The position numbers and the translations under genes are program-made. A DNA stretch of 64,000 bases from Marinobacterium nitratireducens (GTDB taxonomy: Bacteria > Pseudomonadota > Gammaproteobacteria > Pseudomonadales > Balneatricaceae). The notes under the pieces are model-generated. The model did not search any database. It was given only the letters and a program-made list of their open reading frames with translations, and had not been told where the DNA came from. This document shows, in pieces, positions 34,681 to 42,948 of the stretch. Position 1 is the stretch's first letter. The number at the start of each line of letters is the position of its first letter. The stretch spans positions 310,001-374,000 of the forward strand of contig NZ_BMLT01000006.1 in NCBI RefSeq assembly GCF_014645375.1, written 5' to 3'.

Positions 34681-35070
34681 CTTATTGTTAATATGTGGCG
34701 TAACAATTTGATGCCAGCGCGTATGGCACGATTGACAGAGGTATGGCTGCGGCCACTTTTCCGCCTCTTCACCAAAAAAGGTCCAAGGTGCCCAATGATG
34801 ATTCTGTGCTCCGTCGTGTCCACACACTTCACATTTATGCCGATCTCCAACAATAGGCATTGAATCTACATCCAACCCTGCCAGCTCTACATCTCTTTTC
34901 TTAACATATTTTGGGACTAGGTATTCACACCCTTGGCACATGTAACGATACTGCCAGGTGCCACCCCTATTTTTCTGCTTTACGACTTCCCAACTGTGCC
35001 ACCCACATTTGTGGCATTCAGTCCTATGTCTTTTGACAAACCGGAATTCGGAATAATCTGGAGAGTCCAT
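34675..35070 (-). CDS. Integron cassette gene 1: HNH-like zinc-ribbon protein
   Basis: A 131-residue protein with several metal-binding pairs: CHKCGW (about 19-24), CQGC, CEVCG (about 95) and CQSCHTRWH at the C-terminus, with NHHWAPW between the last two. The second half (CEVCG ... HHW ... CQSCHTRWH) has the spacing of HNH/Cys4 nuclease-like folds. The gene is AT-rich compared with its chromosomal neighbours, starts 25 bp inside its cassette and its stop overlaps the attC R'' box, as is normal for integron cassettes. A nuclease, toxin or defence role is possible but unproven. Confidence 0.75.
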   Translation of the reverse strand: MDSPDYSEFRFVKRHRTECHKCGWHSWEVVKQKNRGGTWQYRYMCQGCEYLVPKYVKKRDVELAGLDVDSMPIVGDRHKCEVCGHDGAQNHHWAPWTFFGEEAEKWPQPYLCQSCHTRWHQIVTPHINNKA

Positions 35071-35094
35071 TTATTTTATCCAATGCCGATATAG

Positions 35095-35220
35095 CCATAA
35101 CGCCCGCTTAAGTGGTGAGCAACGCAATGCCGCTGCTTTCGCATACCACCTTAATCACAAAAATCAACGCATTGTAAAAATGCCACGCGTTGCGAATCCG
35201 TCTTGAAGCGTTTGTTAAAT
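35095..35220 (-). other. attC recombination site of cassette 2 (VCR-like)
   Basis: 126 bp. Plus-strand ends are CCATAAC (R', minus GTTATGG) and GTTAAAT (R''). Outer arms TAACGCCCGCTTAAG and the complement of the other end TAACAAACGCTTCAAG pair with the extra unpaired bases typical of folded attC; inner arms share GCAACGC. The text AACAAACGCTTCAAG ... AACGCGTGGCATTTT ... TTAAGCGGGCGTTA is close to the Vibrio cholerae repeat. Confidence 0.92.
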
Positions 35221-35223
35221 GCG

Positions 35224-35739
35224 TTACTTATTCTTACCATCTAACCATTCACATATAGCAAAGAAATATTCTATTCGCTCTGACCCATAAGACAAAGAAC
35301 TACCCTGACTAAATAAGCGAATCATGTCTTCAACCAACTGATTACCTTCGATAAGTGCATCCATCTCAGCAAATACGTTTGCTCTAAAAAACGATCGTCC
35401 ATCACTTGTTGATAGAAGTGATTTATGTTCGTTCGATATGCTATGCGCAATAACATTTCTAGCTTTTCTTGCTAACTGAATTGCATCTTCTGCACGTTCC
35501 GGTAGCTCATACTTCGATGAAAGAGCGCGAATCTTTTCATACAACGTTCCAGATGCTAGAAGTGAGTATATTTCATAAGAATACTCACTTTCAGAACTAA
35601 TAACGTCAGTTAGATGAGCCAAAGTTCGGCAATTATTTTCAAATTCTGTTGCATAAGCTAAAGCTCGACCAAGAAGCGCATAAGAATCTGAGATTTCTGT
35701 GCTAGCTGCCGGCATCGGAAGTAATGGATGCGATGTCAT
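35224..35739 (-). CDS. Integron cassette gene 2: HEPN-like helical protein
   Basis: A 171-residue all-helical protein. It contains RNVIAH (about residues 98-103), the R-x4-H motif of HEPN-type RNases, preceded by a helix (AEDAIQLARKA), which is how HEPN active sites are placed. No antitoxin-like MNT gene is adjacent. The gene is flanked by attC sites and is AT-rich. Toxin, phage-defence or simple RNA-binding function is a hypothesis; the remaining sequence was not recognised. Confidence 0.7.
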   Translation of the reverse strand: MTSHPLLPMPAASTEISDSYALLGRALAYATEFENNCRTLAHLTDVISSESEYSYEIYSLLASGTLYEKIRALSSKYELPERAEDAIQLARKARNVIAHSISNEHKSLLSTSDGRSFFRANVFAEMDALIEGNQLVEDMIRLFSQGSSLSYGSERIEYFFAICEWLDGKNK

Positions 35740-35771
35740 TTAATATCTGAACTCCAAATATGGTCGAAAGC

Positions 35772-35852
35772 ATTTAACGCCTTGCTTAGGGGCCGTAGTG
35801 AAGCTCAGCGTAACAGAGGTCCCAGCGCAGCGACTACAGCATCTTGTTAGCA
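35772..35852 (-). other. attC recombination site of cassette 3
   Basis: 81 bp. R' is minus-strand GTTAAAT, a consensus GTTRRRY core (plus 35772-35778). R'' is plus GTTAGCA (35846-35852) overlapping the stop codon of cassette gene 3. Between them are imperfect arms, including CCGTAGTGAAGCTC against CAGCGACTACAG. The palindrome is shorter and less regular than that of cassette 2. Confidence 0.8.
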
Positions 35853-36185
35853 TTTTGGTTCTAAATCACCTTCAAATCTATATTCGTTACCTTCTTCTGA
35901 CCAAGAACCTGAAATTGTTAAAAACTCATTCGACTCATTTTCCACCCTAAAGCGAAGTTTGCAGGGAACGCCTAGCTGGCCTGTTTCCTCTTGGCGCGAT
36001 TTGTCTATATCCGATTCGAACACGCCATCTTTCAAGTTGGCGATGCCTGACCTTCTCCATTTTCCTTGGCCACCCCAACTAGATACTACATCGAAGGCCA
36101 AAGATGTCTTTCCATCACGAACAATAAAAGAGACGACATTGATAATATAGTCATCTTCAAAATACAACTCACCATGATACTTCAT
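35847..36185 (-). CDS. Integron cassette gene 3: small beta-rich protein of unknown function
   Basis: A 112-residue protein predicted to be mostly beta strands (GELYFEDDYIINVVSFIVRDG, SLAFDVVSSWGG, CKLRFRVENES, LTISGSWSEEG), without signal peptide or membrane helix. Not recognised. It starts 20-25 bp after the preceding attC-like R' core, and its stop lies in its own attC, so it is a complete cassette. AT-rich like its neighbours. Confidence 0.7.
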   Translation of the reverse strand: MKYHGELYFEDDYIINVVSFIVRDGKTSLAFDVVSSWGGQGKWRRSGIANLKDGVFESDIDKSRQEETGQLGVPCKLRFRVENESNEFLTISGSWSEEGNEYRFEGDLEPKC

Positions 36186-36204
36186 ATTAAATTCCGGTTT
36201 TAAA

Positions 36205-36292
36205 TGCTAACAGCCTGTTAATGAGGCTTTCGGCCTAATAATAATCATTAGAAGGTATACCTTTTTACAAAGCTTGCGATCCAAAGTTAGCA
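36205..36292 (-). other. Probable attC-like site upstream of cassette 3
   Basis: 88 bp bounded by TGCTAAC (36205-36211) and its exact complement GTTAGCA (36286-36292), with internal AGGTATACCT. The internal arms are weaker than in the other sites, so this may be a diverged or gene-less cassette boundary. Beyond it, CTTAACGCC at 36364-36372 resembles a further isolated R' core. Confidence 0.5.
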
Positions 36293-36469
36293 CGTAATGC
36301 ATTATTTTATATGCTAAAAATTACCTCTACAAATACTCAACAACGTATTAGAAGGTATTTCGCCTTAACGCCACTCCGTCCGAAAGGTACACCATCAGCG
36401 AGCAGCTCCCACCTTTTGCCCTTTAATGACCGGCTGGTGTATTTGCAGAAGACAAGTCCTGATCCAACG

Positions 36470-37865
36470 CTTGAGCCTGTGTGCTACTCGCCATCTGAAA
36501 CACCAAAACCCCACGCTACCGCCCTTCCGGTAACAGAATGCAAGTGGCGCTGAGGTCAGGTCAGTTGAGTTTGGAAAAGAGGAAGAGAGGGGGGAGAGAT
36601 CACCCAGCCTGGCTTCCATGCTCAGCTGACGATTGTCGGCGGTGTCTATCTACTATAGTCCGGGCTTGTGTCGCTGTTGCCGGAACATTTCGTCCGGCCT
36701 GCGTTGCAGAGCGCTTCCATTGCGCAAGCTGTGTCGCCAAACCCCTACAGATCGTCGGATGTTACAACAGCGCTCGTCCGCTGCACAGGCCGTTCCGTTC
36801 CGGATTGCGACTTCCAGGAACGACTGACACCGTTTCGGCCGGGACGGTTGGGAAACGGATTGTCGGCACCCTAACGCCGGCATCGGCACCTGTGGGAGCG
36901 CCGTACCCAGTGGGGACTTCCCAGGTTGCGAACAACCACCGTTCAAAATTTGTTCGCCGCGGGGAAGTGCCCTTAGGGTACGCGGCTACGAACGGCCAGT
37001 GTGCCGACTCCGGCGGACTGTTACCTTCGGACACAGTCACTGCTACCCATGCGTTCCCATAGGTAACACCTCGCCGTGGTGCGGGTGGTAACGCCAGGTA
37101 ACGGTTATTTTTAAATCTTTAAAAATCAACAGGTTGAGAAAAGTGGCACGGGCTGTGCTCTACTAGGGCGCAACAACAAGAAGAAGTTCAGAAGAACAAC
37201 TACAAGACAACAGCGTCCGGTCCGCGGCAATAAAAACAACAAGCCGCTCGCCTGACGCACCATGACCTCGAATAAAAATAACAACGAGGTTCGCGCTGAC
37301 CCGCTGGATCGGTGTCACGATGGTCCCCAAACCTTGCCTGAAAACAAAAATAAATATCAGGCCGGAATAGTCGACCAGCGGTCAGCCTGCTGCCTTCTCC
37401 TGTGTCCTCCTGTGTCCTCCTGAGCTCCATGCTCATGCCGTTCCATTCCTCTGTATATCCCTGATACCACCGACCTTCGGTCGTTGATCGATGTCCATTC
37501 GTTTTTGATTCCGCTCTGCAGGATTCGTATGCCTGTTGGCGTCCCAGCGCCGCCGTGGCGTTGACAGTCATGATCGCACTGGCTTTGCTCGTCACTCGTC
37601 ACTCGTCACTCGTCACTCGTCACTCGTCACTCGTCACTCGTCACTCGTCACTCGTCACTCGTCTCGTGTGCCAGACTGGTCGGTAATGCTGTCGCCGGGC
37701 CCGCTGTCCGTCGTGTCGGTACCTGCAGGGATGGAGATCCGCATGAAAACAGCCGTCGATGTGGTTGTGCGCTACGGCGCCTTTTCGTTCCTGGCGCGGC
37801 TGTATTTGCTGTCGGGGCTGTCCGGCGCCGGCTGGAGCGCCTGGCTGCTGCTGCCGCTGACCCAA
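36470..37865. repeat. Copy A of a 1.4-kb direct duplication
   Basis: Begins near CCTGTGTGCTACTCGCC and ends inside a fragment of the glutamate-synthase-like gene. It shares long near-identical blocks with copy B (for example GGAGAGATCACCCAGCC and GGTCCCCAAACCTTGCCTG). It contains a REP-like pair (about 36890-36990), GTTACC/GGTAAC inverted motifs flanking about 40 bp (37020-37066), the CTCGTCA tandem repeat, and no gene of its own that I can support: frames differ between copies and none resembles a protein. Confidence 0.85.
37588..37657. repeat. 7-bp tandem repeat, copy A
   Basis: Ten perfect units of CTCGTCA, then CTCGTCT. It lies 85 bp before the ATG of the truncated gene fragment. Confidence 0.97.
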
Positions 37866-37868
37866 ACC
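37743..37868 (+). pseudogene. 5' fragment of an FMN-binding glutamate synthase-like gene
   Basis: About 42 codons beginning MKTAVDVVVRYGAF, paralogous to residues 1-40 of the intact gene at 39268 (MKTAIDMLVRYGAF; GAGWSGWL against GAGWSAWL). Similarity stops at the duplication junction and the frame continues into copy B. It keeps the upstream region and ATG but not the catalytic domain. Confidence 0.8.
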
Positions 37869-39390
37869 TTGTGCGTACTTCTTGCGACCGAAAAACTGAA
37901 AGTCTCACGTTACCACCCTTCCGGTAACGGAATGCAAGCGGCGCTAAGACCAGGTCAGAAGAGTGCGGAAGAAAGGAAGAGGGGGAGAGATCACCCAGCC
38001 TGGCTTCCATGCTCAGCTGACGATTGTCGGCGGTGTCTGTCTACTATAGTCCGGGCTTGTGTCGCTGTTGCCGGAACAATTCGTCCGGCCTGCGTCGCAG
38101 CTCGCATCCCTTGTGGTGCCTTCGTCGCCAAATCCCGACGGTCGGTGAATCTTACAAAACACATTCAGTGCTGGACAGGCGTTGGAATACCGAGAGAAGT
38201 AATTGACCCATTTGAGTCACTTACTGACGCAGGCTGGCTGCACAGACTTGCTATCCGCCGGCGGCGGGGCGCCTTCTACATCCAGAACCAAGGTAGGTGT
38301 CCGAAGATGGACGAGCGGCGGCTCCGGATTGCGGCTTCCAGGAGCGACAGGCGCCGTTTCGGCCGAGCCGGTTGCGAGGTGGTTTGAAGCCCTGCTAGCG
38401 CCGGAATCGGCACCTGTGGGAGCGCCGTACCCAGTGGGCACTTCCCAGGTTGCGAACAACCACGGTTCAAAATTTGTTCGCCGCGGGGAAGTGCCCTTAG
38501 GGTACGCGGCTACGAAGAACCGGCGTGCCTGGTTCGTACGACTGTTACCTGCTGACACAGTCACTGCTACCCATGCGTTCCCTCAGGTAACACTTCTTGC
38601 CTTTTGTTGGGGTAACACTCTGTAACAAATGAAATAAAAGACATTAAAAACAGTTACATAAGGAATCTGGCACGGTCGGTGCTTTCTATAAGCGCAAAAC
38701 AACAACAACACGTTCGTAAGAACAACAACAACAAGACAACAGCGTCCGGTCCGCGGCAATAAAAACAACAAGCCGCTCGCCTGACGCACCATGACCTCGA
38801 ATAAAAATAACAACGAGGTTCGCGCTGACCCGCTGGATCGGTGTCACGATGGTCCCCAAACCTTGCCTGAAAACAAAAATAATTATCAGGCCGGAATAGT
38901 CGACCCGCGGTCAGCCTGCTGCCTTCTCCTGTGTCCTCCTGAGCGCCATGCTCATTCCGTTCCATTCCTCTGTATATCCCTGATACCACCGACCTTCGGT
39001 CGCTGATCGATGTCCATTCGTTCTTGATTCCGCTCTGCAGGATTCGTATGCCTGTTGGCGTCCCAGCGCCGCCGTGGCGTTGACAGTCATGATCGCACTG
39101 GCTTTGCTCGTCACTCGTCACTCGTCACTCGTCACTCGTCACTCGTCACTCGTCACTCGTCACTCGTCACTCGTCACTCGTCACTCGTCTCGTGTGCCAG
39201 ACTTGTCGGTATTGCAGCGGCCAGGCCGCTGTCTCTCGCGGTTGTACGGATAGGGACGGGAGGCCGGATGAAAACCGCCATCGATATGCTCGTGCGCTAC
39301 GGCGCTTTTGCGTTACTGGCGTTGCTGACACTCGTGGCTTTGCTGGCGGGGCTGGCCGGCGCCGGCTGGAGTGGCTGGCTGCCGGTGCTG
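37862..39390. repeat. Copy B of the 1.4-kb direct duplication
   Basis: Same order of blocks as copy A, offset 1394 bp at the left end and 1525 bp at the gene start. The difference is mostly an extra stretch of about 120 bp around 38140-38270 and one more CTCGTCA unit. It leads into the intact glutamate synthase-like gene. The 1.4 kb upstream of that gene is therefore all duplicated non-coding sequence. Confidence 0.85.
39107..39183. repeat. 7-bp tandem repeat, copy B
   Basis: Eleven perfect units of CTCGTCA, then CTCGTCT, 84 bp before the start of the intact gene. One unit more than copy A, showing that the tract changes length. Confidence 0.97.
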
Positions 39391-40890
39391 CTGGCGCTGA
39401 CGGGACTCGGCGCCTGGGATCTGCTGCAGGACCGCCATACGCTGCTGCGCAACTATCCGCTGACCGGCCACCTGCGCTGGGTATTCGAGTGGTCGAGACC
39501 CTACCTGCGGCAGTACATCGTCGAGGGCGACCTGAGCGGACGTCCCTACAACCGCGAGCAGCGCTCGCTGGTTTACGAGCGCGCCAAGGATACCCTGGAC
39601 TCGAAACCGTTCGGCTCCGATTTCGATTTCTACGACGAGCAGTACGAGCTGATGACGCACTCGATCGCGGCGCGCAAGGTCGATTACAGCGACTTTCGCG
39701 TGCAGGTCGGCGGGCCCCAGTGTCTGCAGCCCTGCGATGTGTCATTGCTGAATATCTCGGCGATGAGCTTTGGCGCTCTGGGTGCGAAGGCGGTCGAGGC
39801 GCTGAACCGGGGGGCGGCGGCGGGCGGCTTCTACCAGGATACCGGGGAGGGCGGCATCAGTCCTTACCATTGCATTCATGGCGGCGATCTGGTTTGGGAG
39901 ATCGGCACCGGCTATTTCGGCTGCCGCGACGCCGACGGCCACTTCGATCCGGAGCTGTTCGCCCGCGAGGCCCGGCGCGAACAGGTCAAAATGATCGAGA
40001 TCAAGCTCAGTCAGGGCGCCAAACCCGGTCATGGCGGCGTGCTGCCTGGCAAGAAAGTGACCGCGGAAATCGCCAGTACGCGCCACGTGCCCGAGGGCGT
40101 GGAGTGCGTCTCTCCGCCCGGGCACAGCGCCTTTTCGACACCGCTGGAACTGCTCGAATTCGTCGCCCGCCTGCGCGAGCTGTCCGGCGGCAAGCCGGTG
40201 GGTATCAAGCTGTGCGTCGGTCATCCCTGGGAGCTGTTCGCCATCTGTAAGGTAATGCTCAAGAGCGGCACTCTGGTCGATTTTATCGTTGTCGACGGTG
40301 CCGAGGGGGGCACCGGCGCGGCGCCGGAGGAGTTCTCCGATCATGTCGGTATGGCGCTGCGCGAAGGGCTGGTGCTGACCCGCAACGCGCTGGTCGGCAC
40401 CGGGTTGCGCGGCGATATCCGTATCGGTGCCAGCGGCAAGGTCTACAGCGCCTTTTCCATCGCCCGCAACCTGGCGCTGGGCGCGGACTGGTGCAATGCG
40501 GCGCGTGCCTTCATGTTCAGCCTGGGCTGCGTGATGGCGAAGAAGTGTCACACCGACCGTTGTCCCACCGGCGTCACCACCCAGAACCCGAACCGCCAGC
40601 GCGGCCTGGTGGTGGAGGAGAAGTACCTGCGCGTTGCCAACTTTCATCGCAACACCCTCGAGCGGCTCGGCGAGCTCGTCGGCGCCGCCGGACTGGAACA
40701 TCCCTGCGACCTTCGGCCGCATCATCTGCATCACCGTACCGGTCCCAACAGCATCGCCACCATGGATCAGATCAAGGACTTCCTCGAGCCCGGCATTCTC
40801 CTTACCGACCCGGAGTCGACTCCGTACGCAGACTGGTGGGCGGTGGCGTCGGCGGACAGTTTTCAGCCGCAGGCGGCGACCGCACCGTGA
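39268..40890 (+). CDS. FMN-binding glutamate synthase-family protein
   Basis: A 540-residue protein of the glutamate synthase central/FMN-domain family. Two N-terminal membrane helices (about 10-55) precede a TIM barrel with GGPQCLQPCDVSLLNISAMSFG, the KPGHGGVLPGKKV loop, VDGAEGGTGAAPEEF (FMN phosphate binding) and the cysteine cluster KKCHTDRCPTGVTTQNP. It lacks the amidotransferase domain, so it is not a stand-alone GOGAT; members have unclear oxidoreductase roles. ATG 39268 with GGAGG is preferred; the open frame extending upstream only translates the 7-bp repeat. Its neighbours give no firm pathway. Confidence 0.9.
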   Translation: MKTAIDMLVRYGAFALLALLTLVALLAGLAGAGWSGWLPVLLALTGLGAWDLLQDRHTLLRNYPLTGHLRWVFEWSRPYLRQYIVEGDLSGRPYNREQRSLVYERAKDTLDSKPFGSDFDFYDEQYELMTHSIAARKVDYSDFRVQVGGPQCLQPCDVSLLNISAMSFGALGAKAVEALNRGAAAGGFYQDTGEGGISPYHCIHGGDLVWEIGTGYFGCRDADGHFDPELFAREARREQVKMIEIKLSQGAKPGHGGVLPGKKVTAEIASTRHVPEGVECVSPPGHSAFSTPLELLEFVARLRELSGGKPVGIKLCVGHPWELFAICKVMLKSGTLVDFIVVDGAEGGTGAAPEEFSDHVGMALREGLVLTRNALVGTGLRGDIRIGASGKVYSAFSIARNLALGADWCNAARAFMFSLGCVMAKKCHTDRCPTGVTTQNPNRQRGLVVEEKYLRVANFHRNTLERLGELVGAAGLEHPCDLRPHHLHHRTGPNSIATMDQIKDFLEPGILLTDPESTPYADWWAVASADSFQPQAATAP

Positions 40891-41180
40891 CCGGAGCGAT
40901 CGCAGGGTTGAGTTTTCGCGGCGGGGCGCCGCTCCTACGGGTACGCCGATGTTCGTAGGAGTGGCGTACCCAAAGGGCACTTTACCCAAAGGGCACTTCC
41001 TCGCCGCGAACCCTTTGGGCACAGCGGGCTGTTCGCGACAGGGTAGACGCCTTTGGGCATTTCGTTTCCACGTTTACGGGTTCCGCTGAATATTTATGTT
41101 GCCAATGGCGGCCTCGAATGTATTTGACCGGCTAATGCACTGCGATATGCTTGGGGAAAATACCTGACCCGGAACCCGCC
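40891..41180. repeat. REP-like palindromes and a short reiterated motif
   Basis: No gene in this 290-bp gap. TTCGCGGCGGGGCGCCGCTC then CTACG at 40916-40940 is a Pseudomonas-style REP (GTAGGAGCGGC...GCCGCGAA in reverse), followed by CGTAGGAGTGGCGTACCCAAAGG and two tandem copies of CCCAAAGGGCACTT. Confidence 0.75.
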
Positions 41181-42065
41181 ATGAAAAACCTGCCGATGGA
41201 CCTGCTCAGGACCTTCGTCACCATCAACGATCTCGGTGGCTTTACCCAGGCCGGAGAGGTGCTGGGGCGGTCGCAACCTGCGGTCAGCCTGCAGATCAAG
41301 CGCCTCGAGGAGCTGCTCGACCTGCCGCTGTTCAACCGCAACGGCGGGTTGCGGCTGACGGAGGAGGGGCAGCTGTTGTACGGCCATGCGCGCAAGATCC
41401 TGGAGCTGAACGATACGGCGATCTCGCAGCTGACCACACCGGCGGTCAGCGGCTCGGTACGGCTCGGGATTCCGAACGATTTCGAGGTCTCCTTCCTGCC
41501 GATGACGTTGTCGAAGTTCACCAGTGCCTACCCGAGCGTGACGCTGGATGTCAGCAGCGAGCTGAGCGTCAACCTGCGCCAGGCCTATCGCCGCGGAGCC
41601 TACGACCTGGTGATGAGCATGGACGAGCATCCATCGGAGGAGATCCTGCCGGGCGATGCCATTGTCGAGCCGCTGTCCTGGGTCAGCGGACCGTCGTTTC
41701 GTCTCGAACCGGCGGAGCCGGTACCGCTGGTGCTGTATCCGCAGGGCTGCGTTTACCGCCGTCATATCACCGAAACGCTCAATCGCGCGGGCATCGCCTG
41801 GCGGATTCTCTACTGCACCTCCAGCCTGCTGGGCATCCAGGCGGCGGTCGAAGCGGGGCTTGGCATCACGGCGCTTGCCAACAACACCGTGCCCGGCAAC
41901 CTCAAGGCCGACCATACGCTGGGCTCACTGCCATCGCTGGGGGAAGTCACCATCGGGTTCAACTACGACATTGCCGGTCTGTCGCCGGCGGCGGCCCGGC
42001 TGCTCGACTATCTGCGCAATGGTCTGCAGCAGAGTCAGCGCTTTTCCATCAATCACCGGCTCTGA
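41181..42065 (+). CDS. LysR-type regulator
   Basis: A 294-residue LysR-type protein: HTH about residues 5-63 (PMDLLRTFVTINDLGGFTQAGEVLGRSQPAVSLQIKRLEELL) and an effector domain starting near 90. ATG 41181 is preferred to the upstream TTG. It is convergent with the GcvR-like gene and the creatinase cluster, and is the only regulator gene nearby, so control of the creatinase operon is possible. Confidence 0.92.
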   Translation: MKNLPMDLLRTFVTINDLGGFTQAGEVLGRSQPAVSLQIKRLEELLDLPLFNRNGGLRLTEEGQLLYGHARKILELNDTAISQLTTPAVSGSVRLGIPNDFEVSFLPMTLSKFTSAYPSVTLDVSSELSVNLRQAYRRGAYDLVMSMDEHPSEEILPGDAIVEPLSWVSGPSFRLEPAEPVPLVLYPQGCVYRRHITETLNRAGIAWRILYCTSSLLGIQAAVEAGLGITALANNTVPGNLKADHTLGSLPSLGEVTIGFNYDIAGLSPAAARLLDYLRNGLQQSQRFSINHRL

Positions 42066-42332
42066 GGGGCCTGCGGCCGTGCAGGATGGGTAGAGCGATG
42101 CACCCCTACGAACGTCAACGGTTTCAGCGCAGAACGGGCATCGCGTAACCGCCAGGGATGGCGGGATTCCTGAAAACGCAGGAGCATTTTTCAGGGAACC
42201 CATCATATCGATCGCAGTACCGATCGATTGGTCGCGGTTGGCACGCGCGTTTATGGTGTTGGGTTTCGTGGCTCCGCCACTGCACCCAACCTGCAATCCA
42301 AACGATGGCCCTTCTCGGCACTCGGCCGCGGC
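42066..42332. repeat. Dispersed palindromic element copy
   Basis: A near-complete copy (about 42080-42300): AGGATGGGTAGAGCGATGCA, TCGCGTAACCGCCAGGGATG, GGAACCCATCA, the hairpin core ATCGATCG...CGATCGAT, and TTGGGTTTCGTGGCTCC ... GCACCCAACCTGC. Confidence 0.75.
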
Positions 42333-42872
42333 TTAATGGACGGCTATCGGCTCTAGCTTGGCCTCCATCACCACATCCAGCTGTAGCCCCGACGTCAGCC
42401 GGGACAGCGCCCGCTTTAGTCGCGGCTGATTCAGCGGGCGGGTCTCACGGGCGGTCAGGCGAATCTGCAGTCTCCTGTTTGTCCGGTCCCGGTCCTCGGA
42501 AATCTGCTGCTTGAATTCTCCGATGTCGAGCCCGTGGCTGTCGAGGATCTGGCGTATGTCCAGGTCGAGGCCCGGGCTGAACGGGGCGCTTATATCCAGT
42601 GTCACGACCGGTTCCTCAGCAACGGGCGGCGTCAACTGTTGCCGCGACAGGATACGCAGCCCGTTACCGGAGAATCCTTCCAGTCGCTGCCAGGCGTAGT
42701 CGGCATGGAGCCGGGGCAGCTGGATGCGCAGCAGCCCGCTGATCATGCCGTCCATGCCGGCCAGGTGCTGATCGAGCAGGCGTCCTTCGCAGAGCGCGAT
42801 GGTGTCGGTAAAGCGACGCAGCATATCGGGGCAGTCGTCGCCGGCGATGGCGGCGAGCCAGATAGTATCCAT
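42333..42872 (-). CDS. GcvR-like ACT-domain protein
   Basis: A 179-residue protein resembling tandem ACT-domain regulators of the GcvR type: an N-terminal TIWLAAIAGDDCPDMLRRFTDTIALCEGRLLDQHLAGM (ACT 1) and a second ACT-like half starting VVTLDISAPFSPGLDLDIRQIL (about 90 onward). GcvR restrains the glycine-cleavage activator GcvA in enterobacteria. The ATG at 42872 is chosen over an upstream TTG. Its place directly after a creatinase-linked symporter is interesting since creatine breakdown leads to sarcosine and glycine. The family assignment is by pattern only. Confidence 0.5.
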   Translation of the reverse strand: MDTIWLAAIAGDDCPDMLRRFTDTIALCEGRLLDQHLAGMDGMISGLLRIQLPRLHADYAWQRLEGFSGNGLRILSRQQLTPPVAEEPVVTLDISAPFSPGLDLDIRQILDSHGLDIGEFKQQISEDRDRTNRRLQIRLTARETRPLNQPRLKRALSRLTSGLQLDVVMEAKLEPIAVH

Positions 42873-42948
42873 AGTCTTCAATCCGGTTTTGTGGCGGGGG
42901 ACAGGGGGGGGCCGCGCCGGCGAAATGCGGCCGGCACCCCAGGTAGGT

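Noticed and set aside
34310-34853. Two minus-strand frames of 64 and 120 codons in the 112-bp repeat area
   Set aside because: Both contain the same repeated peptide because they translate the tandem duplication; one also overlaps the HNH-like gene antisense frame. No start signals.
36541-39121. Open frames of 100-280 codons on both strands within the 1.4-kb duplicates
   Set aside because: They differ in frame and length between the copies, have unusual composition (runs from REP and heptamer repeats), overlap each other and match no protein pattern.
39055-39267. 71-residue N-terminal extension of the glutamate synthase-like protein with repeated SSLVTRH units
   Set aside because: It is only translation of the CTCGTCA tract. 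A GGAGG site and ATG at 39268 fit the family start, and the truncated paralogue begins at the same ATG.
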